Assembly: GCA_029779755.1 (NCBI GenBank)
Contig: JAKOZZ010000245.1
Location: forward strand, 1 to 32,586
Reading direction: 5' to 3'
Length of the DNA stretch: 32,586 bases
Source: Pseudomonadota bacterium
GTDB taxonomy: Bacteria > Pseudomonadota > Gammaproteobacteria > Burkholderiales > Burkholderiaceae_E
Both the position numbers and the translations under genes were made by a program. The notes beneath the pieces are model-generated. The model made no database searches. It was not told where the DNA came from and saw only the letters and a program-made list of their open reading frames with translations. How positions within the stretch are numbered: the stretch's first letter is position 1; every line of letters begins with the position of its first letter. Below are positions 15,440 through 24,921 of the stretch, in pieces.

Positions 15440-16719
15440 GGCAGGGGGTTGATCGCCGCGGCCCGCTGCTGCATCGCCGACACCAGTAGCGCGGCCGACC
15501 CCATCGCCAGCGTCAGGCCCAGCGGGCCGTGGCCGGCGTTGGCATACACGTTGCGCAGCCCGCCGAAGCGCCCGATGCAGGGCAGCCCGCTGGGCGTTGC
15601 CGGGCGCAGTCCGGCCCAGGGGTTCTGCACGGCCGCCTCGGCCGGCACGTGCAGGCCGAACCAGGCGTCGGTCGCCTCGACCAGCTGCGCGATGCGGCGC
15701 GGGTCGATGCGCAGGTCCTGGCCGACCAGCTCCGCCATCCCGGCCACCCGCAGGCGCCGGCATTCGCCGTCGAGCAGCGGTGCGAACACGACGCGGCGCG
15801 CGCTGTCGGTGATGCTCACCGTCGGCCAGCGCGTCAGTGCGTCGGCCGGCAGGTCGATGCTGTAGCCCTTCATCGGCGCCACGGGCAGGCTCAGATCGAG
15901 CCGGCGCGCCAGCGCCGCACTGCCGGGGCCCCCGGCCAGCACCAGCTGCTCCACGGGAAGATCGTCGGCACCCGCCAGGCGCAGCGCCTCCACGGAGTCG
16001 TTCCGCCGGCGCGCGCCGATGACCTCGCAGCCCAGGCGCAGCTCGAAGTCCGGGTGACGCTGCAGCGCGGCCAGCAGTGCGCCGCTCATCGCCATCGGGT
16101 CGACCACGCATTCGCCCGGCGTGTGGATGCCGCCCGCGAACGGTGTCGCCGCGTCGGCCAGGGCCGGTTCGAGACGTCGGCATGCGTCCGCGTCGAGCGC
16201 CTGCTGCTGGCAGCCCAGCCGCGCCTGCAGCGCCATCTGCGTGCGGGCCGACGCGAACGCGGCCGCATCCGGCAGCAGCACCAGCTTGCCGTTCTGGCGC
16301 ACGTCGGGTGCGCCCCCCTCGTCGCGCCAGCGCTCGAGCTCGCGCCGGCTCAATGCGGCCAGCTCCAGCAGCGCCACCGTCGTGCGTCGGGCCGCGGCGC
16401 CACGGCAGGCCGCCAGGAACGCCAGGCACCAGCGCAGGTCCTGCAGCACACCGCGCGGCGACAGGCGCAGCGGCGAGTCCGGCTTCAGCAGCAGGCTCGG
16501 CAGCTGGTGCCACAGCGCCGGCGACGCCAGCGGCGCCACGTACGCGTAGCTGAGCTGCGCGCCGTTGCGCGCGCTGGCGCCCTGGCCCACCGCGTCGCAG
16601 CGGTCGATCAGGCGCACACGGTGGCCGGCGTTCAGCAGCGCGCGCGCGCTGGCCAGGCCGACGAGGCCGGCGCCGATCACGGTGACGTGGGGGCGGGAGG
16701 ACACAGCGGAAGCGGGCAT
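15409..16719 (-). CDS. DadA-like FAD-dependent oxidoreductase (D-amino acid dehydrogenase family)
   Basis: A 436-aa flavoprotein. The N-terminal Rossmann motif VTVIGAGLVGLASARALLNAGHRVRLIDR binds the FAD ADP moiety (split here as VTVIGAGLVGLASARALL, residues 12-29, then NAGHRVRLIDR). A DAO-family catalytic domain follows, with PMKGYSIDLP and the C-terminal flavin loop NAGHGPLGLTLAMGSA. It would oxidise a D-amino acid or secondary amine to a keto acid, passing electrons to quinone at the inner membrane. The start MPASAV was chosen because the conserved region begins a few residues later; no strong ribosome-binding site is visible. With the aminotransferase and LysR genes to its left it may belong to an amino-acid catabolic group. 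A direct link to the phosphonate genes was considered and not supported. Confidence 0.9.
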   Translation of the reverse strand: MPASAVSSRPHVTVIGAGLVGLASARALLNAGHRVRLIDRCDAVGQGASARNGAQLSYAYVAPLASPALWHQLPSLLLKPDSPLRLSPRGVLQDLRWCLAFLAACRGAAARRTTVALLELAALSRRELERWRDEGGAPDVRQNGKLVLLPDAAAFASARTQMALQARLGCQQQALDADACRRLEPALADAATPFAGGIHTPGECVVDPMAMSGALLAALQRHPDFELRLGCEVIGARRRNDSVEALRLAGADDLPVEQLVLAGGPGSAALARRLDLSLPVAPMKGYSIDLPADALTRWPTVSITDSARRVVFAPLLDGECRRLRVAGMAELVGQDLRIDPRRIAQLVEATDAWFGLHVPAEAAVQNPWAGLRPATPSGLPCIGRFGGLRNVYANAGHGPLGLTLAMGSAALLVSAMQQRAAAINPLPYAAGPLAWV

Positions 16720-16861
16720 CGGACGGGCCTGACGAGTGGACTGCCAGTCTAGGAAGCCGCCGGCCCGCGCGGCAAGTGCCGAAGTCGCTGCAGGGTATGC
16801 CCGTGCGGCATGCGCCACACCCGCACGCGATCGCGCGAGGCACGTGTCATACACTCGAACG

Positions 16862-18073
16862 ATGGAATCCTCACCCGGCTGGACGCGCGCTTCGCTCTCG
16901 GTGCTGGCGGCGTTCGTGGCCGTGCGCCTGTCGGCCGGCTTCCAGTTCCATGCGGTGGCCGTGGTGGCGCCGCTGCTGGTGAGCGCGCTCGGGCTGTCGT
17001 ACACCGAGGTCGGGTCGCTGATCGGCGCCTACGTGCTGCCGGCAGTGCTGCTGTCGATCCCGGGCGGGCTGGTGATCCAGCGCTTCGGCGACCGCCGGGT
17101 GCTGCTCGCGTCGCTCGCCCTGTGCGTGGCCGGTGCGGCGCTCACCGCCGCGGGCGGCGGGTTCGCGACGATGCTCGCCGGCCGGCTGATCGCGGGCACC
17201 GGCGGCGCGCTCGTGCAGATCATCGTGCTGAAGATGGCGACCGAACGCTTCGCCGGGCCGCGGATGTCCACCGCGACCGCCACCGCGCTCACCGCCTGGC
17301 CGCTGGGCATCGCGCTGGCCCTCGCGGTGCTGGGCACCGTCGCGCAGGCCGCCGGCTGGCGCACCGCGCTGGCCGTCGCTGCCGCCTATCCGCTGCTGGT
17401 GCTGGCGGCCGTCTGGTGGGCGGCGCGCCTGTTCCCCGCCTCCGCGCAGGCCCCCGCGGCGAACCTGCGCGACTTCGCCGGATCGCAGCTGCCCGGCCTG
17501 CTGCCCGCGCTGGCGATCAGCCTGGCGTGGATGCTGCTGAACATCGGCTTCTCCGGCTTCGTCGCCTTCGCGCCGACCTGGCTGGCCGACATCGGCCGCC
17601 CGCTGGACCGCGCCGGCGCGGCCGCCAGCCTCACCGGCTGGGCGCTGGTGGCCGCACAGCCTTGGGGCGGCTGGATCGCCGACCGCCTGCGCCGGCCGTC
17701 GCTGCTGCTCACCGTGAGCATCGCCGGGTCGGCCGCCTGCATGCTCGCGACCCTGCCCGCCCGTGGCGCCGAGCCGCTGTACGTGCTGGTCGGCCTGGTG
17801 ATGGGCCTGGGACCCGGCGTGCTCGGTGCGGCGCTGGCGATGTCGGCGCGGCCCGATCAGCGCGCACTGGCGTTTGCGCTGTTCGCGACCGGTTCGGGCG
17901 CGGGGTCGATGCTGGGACCGAGCCTGTCGGGCGTGGCCGTCGACGTCGCCGGGGCATCGGCGGCGGCGATCGTGCTGTCGGGCGTGACGATGGCCTCGGC
18001 GCTGCTGCCATGGTGGTGGGCGCGGCATCTGCAGCGCGCGCGCGTCACTCCCGGTCCGCGCGCCCCGGCGTGA
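16862..18073 (+). CDS. MFS transporter (CynX/NimT-like)
   Basis: A 403-aa inner-membrane permease with twelve predicted helices. The MFS signature between helices 2 and 3 reads GGLVIQRFGDRRVLLASLAL, and the equivalent loop in the second half is GGWIADRLRRPSLLL. The sequence style resembles the CynX/NimT branch (cyanate, nitroimidazole), but the substrate is not predictable. The start MESSPGW was preferred to an upstream ATG (16736) that adds a non-hydrophobic leader lying over the divergent gene's promoter. TACACT at 16850-16855 could be a -10 element, giving an almost leaderless mRNA. The last 29 bp overlap the convergent lipase gene. Confidence 0.9.
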   Translation: MESSPGWTRASLSVLAAFVAVRLSAGFQFHAVAVVAPLLVSALGLSYTEVGSLIGAYVLPAVLLSIPGGLVIQRFGDRRVLLASLALCVAGAALTAAGGGFATMLAGRLIAGTGGALVQIIVLKMATERFAGPRMSTATATALTAWPLGIALALAVLGTVAQAAGWRTALAVAAAYPLLVLAAVWWAARLFPASAQAPAANLRDFAGSQLPGLLPALAISLAWMLLNIGFSGFVAFAPTWLADIGRPLDRAGAAASLTGWALVAAQPWGGWIADRLRRPSLLLTVSIAGSAACMLATLPARGAEPLYVLVGLVMGLGPGVLGAALAMSARPDQRALAFALFATGSGAGSMLGPSLSGVAVDVAGASAAAIVLSGVTMASALLPWWWARHLQRARVTPGPRAPA

Positions 18074-19397
18074 ACGGCGCCGACGCGCCGGGCTTCGACG
18101 CCGGTGCGCGGGGCGCAGAAGCCGATGCGCGAGGCCCCGACGCGCCGGGCTCCGACGCGCCCGGCGCCGACACCTGCGCACAGTTGCCCGGCCGCGGCCG
18201 GCCGGCGCGTGCGGCCTGCGCGAAGGCGAGCGCATCGTCGAACGCCGCATGCGGGCTGCCGTCGTGGCCGACGCCCGGATACGGCTTCCACGTCACGGCA
18301 TTGCCCGCCGCGCACAGCGCGGCCACCGCGGCGAACTGGCGCTGCGGCGCAATGGTGCGGTCTGCCGACCCGGTGCCGAGCAGCAGCGGCACGGGCAGCT
18401 TCACCGCCTCCATGTCGGTGGCGGGCAGACGAAGACGTGCCAGCGCCTCCGGACCGACGGTGAAGGCGTCGGCCATGCCGAGCTTCAGCGCGCGCGCCTG
18501 CGCGGCCATCTGCCGGCTGCAGCCGCTGCGGGCGGCCTCGAGCAGCGGTCGCGCGCGCGCGCTGACCAGCGCGTCGACGTCGGGTGCATCGTCACGCAGG
18601 CCGCCGCCGACCAGGCTCAGGATCGTGAAGTGCGGCGAACGCCCTTCGGGGGCGGGCGCGGGCCCGTAGGGCCCGTTGGGGAACGTGCTGACGACCCCGG
18701 TGGCGATCACCGCGCGCAGCCGCACGTCGGGGGCATAGCGCCCGGCGATGCGTGCGGTGCCGAGCGCCGCGCCCGAGCCTTGCGACTGACCGGTGACGAT
18801 CACGTCGTTGGCGAGCAGCCCGGGGCGGCCGTCCAGCGCGGCACGCACGGCGTCGAGCACCGAGCGGCCTTCGGCCTCCCACAGCAGGTAGGCATGCGGA
18901 CCGGGGCCGCCGAGCCCCTGATAGTCGGTGGCGACGACCGCGAAGCCGGCCTTCAGCCAGCGGTTGACGTACGCGGCGTCGCGCGGCTTGTGTCCGGTCC
19001 AGGACGGCGCGCACACGTCGGCCACGCCCAGCGTGCCGTGCGCCCAGGCGGCGATCGGCCAGCCGCCCGCCGGCGGCGTGCCAACGGGCAGATACACCGT
19101 GCCGCTGACCGGGATCGGGCCCGAGCTCCAGCGCGCATCGGTGGACACGTAGAGGATGCGCAGCGCCGTCCCGGCGGCATCGATCTCGGGCTGGGCCTTC
19201 GCGGGCTCTTCGCGCAGCAGCGCACCCGGTCGGGCGGGCAGCGGGCCGTCCCAGCGGTAGAACGGCGACAGCGGGACGTCGCCGGCGCGCGGGCCGGTGG
19301 GCAGTACGCCCGTCGGCATCGTGGCGCAGCCGCCGGCGAGCGCCAGCATGCAGGCGGCGAGCAGCGGTCCGACCGGGCGGAATGCGGCGGCGCGCAT
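18045..19397 (-). CDS. Secreted lipase-like alpha/beta hydrolase, probable lipoprotein
   Basis: A 450-aa protein. A signal sequence ends in LALAGGC with Cys24 as likely lipid-attachment site (Ala rather than Leu at -3, a slightly unusual lipobox). The alpha/beta-hydrolase core resembles the secretory lipase (LIP) group. A catalytic triad can be proposed as Ser205 in GQSQG, Asp346 in GSADRT and His378 in GVGHDG. It may hydrolyse esters or triacylglycerol in the periplasm or at the outer membrane. ATG 19397 is chosen because AGGAG sits 6 nt before it and overlaps the alternative ATG at 19403. The last ~40 residues are a Pro/Ala/Ser/Gly tail built from imperfect repeats, partly antisense to the end of the MFS gene. 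Confidence 0.88.
   Translation of the reverse strand: MRAAAFRPVGPLLAACMLALAGGCATMPTGVLPTGPRAGDVPLSPFYRWDGPLPARPGALLREEPAKAQPEIDAAGTALRILYVSTDARWSSGPIPVSGTVYLPVGTPPAGGWPIAAWAHGTLGVADVCAPSWTGHKPRDAAYVNRWLKAGFAVVATDYQGLGGPGPHAYLLWEAEGRSVLDAVRAALDGRPGLLANDVIVTGQSQGSGAALGTARIAGRYAPDVRLRAVIATGVVSTFPNGPYGPAPAPEGRSPHFTILSLVGGGLRDDAPDVDALVSARARPLLEAARSGCSRQMAAQARALKLGMADAFTVGPEALARLRLPATDMEAVKLPVPLLLGTGSADRTIAPQRQFAAVAALCAAGNAVTWKPYPGVGHDGSPHAAFDDALAFAQAARAGRPRPGNCAQVSAPGASEPGASGPRASASAPRAPASKPGASAPFTPGRADRE
18080..18158. repeat. In-frame direct repeat in the lipase C-terminal tail
   Basis: A 22-bp sequence at 18080-18101 recurs at 18137-18158 with one mismatch; the 57-bp offset equals 19 codons. It encodes the repetitive PGAS/PRAS-rich tail of the lipase-like protein and looks like a young minisatellite expansion. 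Confidence 0.6.
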
Positions 19398-19498
19398 GGT
19401 CATCTCCTGGGGGCGCGGGATGCAGCCGGATCCGCCCGCCGGCACGGGGCGGCGCAATCCGTCCGTGCCGGGCCGTGCGCCGATCCCGCAACGATACG

Positions 19499-20599
19499 TC
19501 AGGCCGGCCGGATCGCCACCTTCAGCACGCCGTCACGCTGATGCGAGAACAGGTCGTACGCCGCGACGATGTCGTCGAGCGCATAGCGGTGCGTGACCAT
19601 CGGTCCCAGGTCGATGCGCCCGGAGGCGATCACGTTCATCAGCCGTCGCATGCGCTCCTTGCCGCCCGGGCACAGCGCGGTGACGATCCGGTGGTCGCCC
19701 AGCCCCGCCGCAAACGCATCGAGCGGGATCCGCAGATCCTGCGAATACACCCCGAGGCTCGACAGCGTGCCGCCCGGCTTGAGCACGCGCAGCGCCGACT
19801 CGAAGGTGGCCTGCAGCCCGAGCGCTTCGATCGCGGCGTCGGCGCCGCGCCCGCCGGTCAGCTTCAGCACCTCGTCGACGACGTCGCAGGTCGTCGGGTT
19901 GAGCGTGACGTCGGCCCCCATCCGCCGCGCGATGCCCAGCCGGTGGTCGTTGCTGTCGACGCCGATGATGGTGGTCGCGCCGAGCAGCCGCGCGCCCGCG
20001 GTCGCGCACAGCCCGATCGGGCCCTGCGCGAAGACGACGACGGTGTCACCGAGCTTGATGTTGGCGTTCTCGGCGCCCTTGAAGCCGGTGGACATGATGT
20101 CCGGGCACATCAGCACCTGCTCGTCGGTGAGCCCGTCCGGAATCGGCGCCAGGTTCGCCTGCGCGTCGGGCACCAGCACGTATTCCGCCTGGGTGCCGTC
20201 GATCAGGTTACCGAAGCGCCAGCCCGCCGTGGCCTTGTAGCCGTGACAGCCACAGCGTCCGCTGGCGACCAGGTAGCTGCCGTCCTGCGACGGCGCACCG
20301 TCCTGCGCTGCGTAGGAGTTGAAGTTCGGGCAGATCGCGCCGGCGATCACGCGCTGCCCCTCGGCATAGCCCTGCACCGCGCTGCCCAGCTTCTCGATCA
20401 CGCCGACCGGCTCGTGGCCGACGGTGAGACCTTTCGCCACCGGGTATTCGCCTTTCAGGATGTGCACGTCGGTGCCGCAGATCGTGGTGGTGGTGATGCG
20501 CACCAGCGCATCGTTCGGTCCGACGTCGGGGATCGGTTTCTCGGCCAGTTCGATCCGGCCCGGTTCGACGAACACGGCGGCCTTCATGGTGCGGGGCAT
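19499..20599 (-). CDS. Zinc-dependent alcohol dehydrogenase (Thermoanaerobacter-ADH-like)
   Basis: A 366-aa medium-chain dehydrogenase. Catalytic zinc ligands are Cys41 (ICGTDVH), His62-Glu63 (GHEPVG) and Asp167 in CPDIMSTGFKGAE, the Cys/His/Asp set of secondary-alcohol dehydrogenases such as that of Thermoanaerobacter brockii. The four-cysteine structural zinc lobe is missing. The NAD(P) fold runs from about residue 183 (TVVVFAQGPIGLCATAGARL), and the Asp in GVDSND suggests NAD. AGGAGA precedes the start. It lies 71 bp downstream of the phosphonoacetaldehyde dehydrogenase gene on the same strand, so the two probably form an operon. A role in oxidising a phosphonate alcohol such as 2-hydroxyethylphosphonate is inference; a general alcohol dehydrogenase is the alternative. 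Confidence 0.9.
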   Translation of the reverse strand: MPRTMKAAVFVEPGRIELAEKPIPDVGPNDALVRITTTTICGTDVHILKGEYPVAKGLTVGHEPVGVIEKLGSAVQGYAEGQRVIAGAICPNFNSYAAQDGAPSQDGSYLVASGRCGCHGYKATAGWRFGNLIDGTQAEYVLVPDAQANLAPIPDGLTDEQVLMCPDIMSTGFKGAENANIKLGDTVVVFAQGPIGLCATAGARLLGATTIIGVDSNDHRLGIARRMGADVTLNPTTCDVVDEVLKLTGGRGADAAIEALGLQATFESALRVLKPGGTLSSLGVYSQDLRIPLDAFAAGLGDHRIVTALCPGGKERMRRLMNVIASGRIDLGPMVTHRYALDDIVAAYDLFSHQRDGVLKVAIRPA

Positions 20600-20670
20600 G
20601 GCGGTCTCCTGGGGTTGAGGGCTCGTTCACATGCTAGCCGGTGTATGCGACGGATTGTTTGCGGCGGCAT

Positions 20671-22116
20671 TCACGCCGGCCAGGGCAGCGAGTAGGTCTT
20701 CACGTTGGTGAAGCTCTTCATCGCCTCCAGCACGCCTTCCTTGTAGCCGAGCCCCGAGTCCTTGATCCCGCCGAAGGGCGTCGACTCCAGCCGATAGCCC
20801 GGCACCTCGCGCACGTTCACCGTGCCCACCTGCAGCTCGGACACGAGCCGGGTGATCACGTCGAGCCGGTTCGTGCAGACCCCCGAAGACAGCCCGTACG
20901 GCGAGCGGTTGACGAGGTCGATCGCCTCGTCGAGTGTGTCGAAGCGGATCACCGGCGACACCGGCCCGAACGTCTCCTCGCGCACCAGTGGGGTGTTCGG
21001 ATCCACGTGGTCGACGACGGTCGGTGCGTACGACGCGCCCTGGCGCAGGTTGCCGATCAGCAGACGCGCGCCCTGCGCCACCGCCACGTCGACGCGCTGC
21101 TCGAACAGCCTGGCCGCAGCCTCGTCGATCACCGTGCCCATCTCCACCTGTTCGTCGGCCGGGTCGCCCCAGGTCCACGCCCGGGTGCGCACGACCAGAC
21201 GGTCGACGAACGCGTCGGCAACGCGGCGCTGCACCAGGATGCGCTTGACCGCCGTGCAGCGCTGCCCGGAGTTGCGATAGGACCCGGTCGCTGCGAGCTC
21301 GACCGCCTCGTCCAGGTCCGCATCGTCCATCACGATCAGCGGATCGTTGCCGCCGAGCTCGAGCACGACGCGCCGATAGCCGGCCTGCGCGGCGATCTGC
21401 TTTCCGACCGTAACCCCGCCGGTGAACGTGACGAGATCGACGGCCGGATGCGTGATCATCTGCGGCACGATCCGGCGCGGATCGCCGGTGACGACCTGCA
21501 GCATCGGCGGCGGCAGCCCCGCCTCGTAGAGCAGGTCGGCCAGGCGCAGCGCCGACAGCGGCACCTTCTCCGAGGGCTTGAGCACGACCCGGTTGTTCGT
21601 CGCGATCGCCGGCGCCACTTTGTGGGCGACCTGGTTCATCGGGTGGTTGAACGGCGTGATCGCGACGATCACGCCCAGCAGCGGATCGCGTTGCGTGAAC
21701 ACGCGGCGCTGCCGACCGTGCGGCGTGATGTCGCAGGAGAAGACCTCGCCATCGTCCTGCAGCGCGGCGTGCGCGGCGAAGCGGAACACGTCGCGCACGC
21801 GGCCGATCTCGTAGCGCGCGTCCTTGCGGCACAGACCCGACTCGCACGTGATCAGGCTGCTGAGTTCGTCGCTGCGCGCCACCACCAGCGCGGCCGCACG
21901 CTCCAGGATCTCGGCGCGCTGCGCACGCGTCAGACGCGCCCGATAGCCACGCGCGGTGACGAGCGCGCGCTCGACGTCGTCGGGCCCGGCGCAGGGCACC
22001 GTGCCCACGGTCTTGCCGTTCCAGGGGTTGCGCACCGCGATGCGGTCGTCCGTGCCGCGCACCCGTTCGCCCGCGATGCGCATCGTCTCGTGCAGCGGGC
22101 CGGTGTTGATGTCCAT
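20671..22116 (-). CDS. phnY: Phosphonoacetaldehyde dehydrogenase
   Basis: A 481-aa NAD-dependent aldehyde dehydrogenase that oxidises phosphonoacetaldehyde to phosphonoacetate. The nucleophile Cys287 (SGQRCTAVK) and general base Glu253 (VLELGGND) are present. Residues recalled as phosphonate-binding in the Sinorhizobium meliloti enzyme have counterparts here: Arg106/108, His158 (FNHP) and Arg286 just before the cysteine. The C-terminal segment [20 protein letters not shown] is characteristic of the PhnY subfamily. It starts 23 bp from a Pho-box-like site, with GAGGA as ribosome-binding site, and diverges from phnCDE. Its product is the substrate of phnA in the opposite arm, and its substrate is the product of phnW, so the two arms complete one pathway. 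The symbol phnY is also used for an unrelated 2-oxoglutarate dioxygenase. Confidence 0.92.
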   Translation of the reverse strand: MDINTGPLHETMRIAGERVRGTDDRIAVRNPWNGKTVGTVPCAGPDDVERALVTARGYRARLTRAQRAEILERAAALVVARSDELSSLITCESGLCRKDARYEIGRVRDVFRFAAHAALQDDGEVFSCDITPHGRQRRVFTQRDPLLGVIVAITPFNHPMNQVAHKVAPAIATNNRVVLKPSEKVPLSALRLADLLYEAGLPPPMLQVVTGDPRRIVPQMITHPAVDLVTFTGGVTVGKQIAAQAGYRRVVLELGGNDPLIVMDDADLDEAVELAATGSYRNSGQRCTAVKRILVQRRVADAFVDRLVVRTRAWTWGDPADEQVEMGTVIDEAAARLFEQRVDVAVAQGARLLIGNLRQGASYAPTVVDHVDPNTPLVREETFGPVSPVIRFDTLDEAIDLVNRSPYGLSSGVCTNRLDVITRLVSELQVGTVNVREVPGYRLESTPFGGIKDSGLGYKEGVLEAMKSFTNVKTYSLPWPA

Positions 22117-22138
22117 CCGATGAAATCCTCGTCGACGT

Positions 22139-22172
22139 GTGTCATCCGGCTGTCAACAACCGGGCGAATGAT
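22139..22172 (+). promoter_or_regulatory. Pho box and -10 element of the phnC promoter
   Basis: GTGTCAT-CCGG-CTGTCAA (22139-22156) matches the PhoB consensus of two CTGTCAT-like heptamers with a 4-bp spacer; six of seven bases agree in each half. Ten bp further, AATGAT (22167-22172) agrees with TATAAT at four positions, the spacing expected when a Pho box replaces the -35. It directs transcription to phnC. On the other strand the same bases contain TTGACA, which could serve as -35 for the dehydrogenase gene, although no good -10 follows. Confidence 0.7.
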
Positions 22173-22265
22173 GCGCACGTCGCAGCACCCGCTGCGCCGC
22201 GCGCAATCCTGACGTCGACGCTAGTCCGATGCGATTGCAGCGCCATGACGAACGACGAGGCAGCG

Positions 22266-23102
22266 ATGACCTACGTGGCGGTCGAGATCCGCAACCTGAC
22301 GAAGTCGTTCGGCGCTCGCCGTGCGCTGCACGACGTGACGTTGCAGGTGGCCGCCGGCGAGATGGTGGCGCTGATCGGCGCCTCGGGCTCGGGCAAGTCG
22401 ACCCTGCTGCGGCACATCCCCGGCTTCGTGGCCGCCGACGCGGGCGAGGTGCGCGTGTGCGGTCGCACGATGCAGGCGGACGGCCGGCTGGCGGCGGGCA
22501 TCCGTCACCACCGCTGGCGCGTGGGCTTCGTGTTCCAGCAGTTCAACCTGGTGGGGCGGCTGCCGGTGGCGACCAACGTGCTGATCGGACTGCTGCACCG
22601 GACGTCGTGGTGGCGCAGGCTGACCATGCGCTTCTCCCTCGACGAGCGGCGCCAGGCGCTGGCCGCGCTCGCTGCCGTCGGCATCGAGGACACGGCCTGG
22701 CAGCGTGCCTCCACGCTGTCGGGCGGGCAGCAGCAGCGCGCGGCGCTGGCGCGCTGCCTGGTGCAGAACGCCGAGATCGTGCTCGCCGACGAGCCGATCG
22801 CGTCGCTCGACCCCGAGTCGTCGCGCAAGGTGATGGAGCTGCTCGCCACGATGAACCGCGAGCACGCGTGCACGGTGCTCGTCTGCCTGCACCAGGTGGA
22901 GTTCGCGATGCGCTACTGCCCGCGCACGATCGCTTTGCGCGACGGGCGCGTGGTCTTCGACGGCCCGTCCACCGACCTCACGCCGGCGCTGCTCGGCGAG
23001 CTGTATGGCACCGAGGCGCGCGAGCTGTTCGGCGCCGTCGCGCCGCCCGACACCGGACGCGCCGTCGCGTGCGCGTCGCCGGCCGCGCTGCAGGCGGCCT
23101 GA
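22266..23102 (+). CDS. phnC: Phosphonate ABC transporter, ATP-binding protein
   Basis: A 278-aa cytoplasmic ATPase of the PhnC type that powers phosphonate import. Motifs in order: Walker [10 protein letters not shown] (38-46), Q-loop FVFQQFNL, signature LSGGQQQR, Walker [14 protein letters not shown], and H-loop [12 protein letters not shown]. The start at 22266 has GAGG at proper spacing. An in-frame ATG at 22245 would add seven residues. It lies 36 bp before phnD and heads a seven-gene operon. The upstream Pho box predicts induction by phosphate limitation. Helix-rich residues after the H-loop are family-typical, and the last ~20 residues are a variable Ala-rich tail. Confidence 0.95.
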   Translation: MTYVAVEIRNLTKSFGARRALHDVTLQVAAGEMVALIGASGSGKSTLLRHIPGFVAADAGEVRVCGRTMQADGRLAAGIRHHRWRVGFVFQQFNLVGRLPVATNVLIGLLHRTSWWRRLTMRFSLDERRQALAALAAVGIEDTAWQRASTLSGGQQQRAALARCLVQNAEIVLADEPIASLDPESSRKVMELLATMNREHACTVLVCLHQVEFAMRYCPRTIALRDGRVVFDGPSTDLTPALLGELYGTEARELFGAVAPPDTGRAVACASPAALQAA

Positions 23103-23138
23103 ACGCACCCCACGTCAACCCCAACAAGGATCAGGACC

Positions 23139-24104
23139 ATGCTTGGCTCATTCAAGGCGGCGTTCGCCGCCACCGTGTTCGCGGCGGCCGCGACCGTCGG
23201 CGCGCAGGAGATCAGGGAACTCAACTTCGGCATCATCGCCACCGAGAAGGCCGGTGCGCTCAAGCAGATGTGGACGCCGTTCCTCGAGGACATGTCGAAG
23301 GCCACCGGTCTGAAGATCAATGGGTTCTTCGCGACCGACTACGCCGGCATCATCGAGGCGCAGCGCTTCAACAAGGTGCAGATCGCGTGGTACGGCAACC
23401 GCTCCGCGATGGATGCGGTCGACCGGGCCAACGGCGAGGTATTCGCGCAGTTCGTCGACCTCGACGGCACGCCGGGCTACTACTCGTACGTGATCACGCA
23501 CAAGGACTCGGGTATCACCTCCATCGAGCAGGTGCTCAAGAACGGCAAGCAGTACTCGTTCGGCATCGGCGATCCGGCGTCGACGTCGGGCACGCTCGTG
23601 CCGACCTACTACGTGTTCACGATGAACAAGCTCGACCCGCGCACTCACTTCAAGGTCGTGCGCTCGTCGAACCACGAGGGCAACTTCCTCGCGGTGCTGA
23701 ACCGCCAGGTGGACGTCGCCACCAGCAACAGCGAGATGACCGAGAAGGCGCGCGAGAAGTACCCGGAGCGCCTTGAGCAGATCCGCATCCTTTGGAAGTC
23801 GCCGCTGATCCCGCGCGACCCGCTGGTGTGGCGCAAGGACCTGCCCGCCGACGTGAAGAAGAAGGTGCAGGACTTCGTCGTCGGCTACGGCAAGGACGCG
23901 CGCGAGAAGGAGATCCTGAAGAACATGTACCGGCTCGCCGGGTTCAAGCCGTCGACCGATGCGCAGCTGATCCCCATCCGCCAGCTCGAACTGGCCAAGG
24001 ACCGCCAGAAGCTCGTCGACGACGCGAACCTGTCGGAGGCCGATCGCAGCGCCCGGATCGCCGAGATCGACGCCCGGCTCGCCGTCCTCGCCCGGGGGAT
24101 GTGA
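23139..24104 (+). CDS. phnD: Phosphonate ABC transporter, substrate-binding protein
   Basis: A 321-aa periplasmic binding protein. The signal peptide probably ends at Ala22 (ATVGA/QE). The mature part follows the PhnD plan: [20 protein letters not shown] at the start, [15 protein letters not shown] in the middle (the Ser-Thr-Ser cluster that holds the phosphonate group in PhnD) and [13 protein letters not shown], with acidic residues that in E. coli PhnD grip the amino group of 2-aminoethylphosphonate. The ribosome-binding site is AAGGA. It hands substrate to PhnE, whose GTG start comes one base after its stop. Given phnW in the operon, 2-aminoethylphosphonate is the likely ligand. Confidence 0.94.
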   Translation: MLGSFKAAFAATVFAAAATVGAQEIRELNFGIIATEKAGALKQMWTPFLEDMSKATGLKINGFFATDYAGIIEAQRFNKVQIAWYGNRSAMDAVDRANGEVFAQFVDLDGTPGYYSYVITHKDSGITSIEQVLKNGKQYSFGIGDPASTSGTLVPTYYVFTMNKLDPRTHFKVVRSSNHEGNFLAVLNRQVDVATSNSEMTEKAREKYPERLEQIRILWKSPLIPRDPLVWRKDLPADVKKKVQDFVVGYGKDAREKEILKNMYRLAGFKPSTDAQLIPIRQLELAKDRQKLVDDANLSEADRSARIAEIDARLAVLARGM

Positions 24105-24105
24105 G

Positions 24106-24909
24106 GTGTCGTCGCGCCTGCCGCTGCGCTCCGGCGCCGCGCCTCTGGATGCGCCCCGCACGAAGCTGACGACACAGCTTGCGTGGGGCGTGCTGCTCGC
24201 CGCGCTGGTCTGGTCGTGGGAGGGCGCCGAGATGCGCCCGTGGGCGCTGTGGCAGGACTCCGGCAACATGGCCGTGTTCGCCAAGGACTTCTTCCCGCCG
24301 GACTTCCACGAATGGCGGCTGTACCTGGGCGAGATGATGATCACCGTGCACATCGCGATCTGGGGCACGGTGCTGGCGGTGGTGTGCGCGATCCCGCTCG
24401 GGCTGCTGTCTGCCGACAACCTCGCGCCCCGCTGGGTCTACCAGCCGATCCGCCGTCTGATGGATGCGTGCCGCGCGATCAACGAGATGGTGTTCGCGAT
24501 GCTGTTCATCGTCGCCGTCGGGCTCGGTCCGTTCGCCGGCGTGCTGGCGCTGTGGGTGCACACCACCGGTGTGCTCGCCAAGCTTTTCGCGGAAGCGGTC
24601 GAGGCGATCGACCCGCGGCCGGTCGAGGGCGTGCGCGCCACCGGTGCCAGCGCGCTCGAGGAGATCCTCTACGGGGTGATCCCGCAGGTGCTGCCGCTGT
24701 GGATCTCGTACGCGCTGTACCGGTTCGAATCCAATGTGCGCTCGGCCTCGGTGGTGGGCATGGTCGGCGCCGGCGGCATCGGTGTGATCCTGCACGAGGT
24801 GATCCGCGGTTTCGAGTACGCCCAGACCGCCGCAGTGCTGCTGATCATCGTCGCGTCGGTCACGCTGATCGACGTGGTGTCGGCGCGCATCCGTCAATCG
24901 GCCATCTGA
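24106..24909 (+). CDS. phnE: Phosphonate ABC transporter, permease
   Basis: A 267-aa inner-membrane permease. Helices are seen around residues 20-40, 82-110, 125-165 and later; the cytoplasmic EAA loop [20 protein letters not shown] contacts PhnC, and the C-terminal [15 protein letters not shown] is a PhnE hallmark. The start codon is GTG, one base after the phnD stop; GGGGGA six bases upstream lies inside phnD and supports it, so translation is probably coupled. There is only one phnE, so the membrane part should be a homodimer. phnA follows after 12 bp. Confidence 0.94.
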   Translation: MSSRLPLRSGAAPLDAPRTKLTTQLAWGVLLAALVWSWEGAEMRPWALWQDSGNMAVFAKDFFPPDFHEWRLYLGEMMITVHIAIWGTVLAVVCAIPLGLLSADNLAPRWVYQPIRRLMDACRAINEMVFAMLFIVAVGLGPFAGVLALWVHTTGVLAKLFAEAVEAIDPRPVEGVRATGASALEEILYGVIPQVLPLWISYALYRFESNVRSASVVGMVGAGGIGVILHEVIRGFEYAQTAAVLLIIVASVTLIDVVSARIRQSAI

Positions 24910-24921
24910 ACATGTCTCCCC

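Noticed and set aside
15409..16719. DadA-like oxidoreductase considered as a phosphonate amine oxidase (HpnW/PbfD type)
   Set aside because: It lies about 4 kb from the phosphonate genes, its C-terminal flavin loop looks like ordinary D-amino acid dehydrogenase, and its neighbours are an aminotransferase and a LysR regulator.
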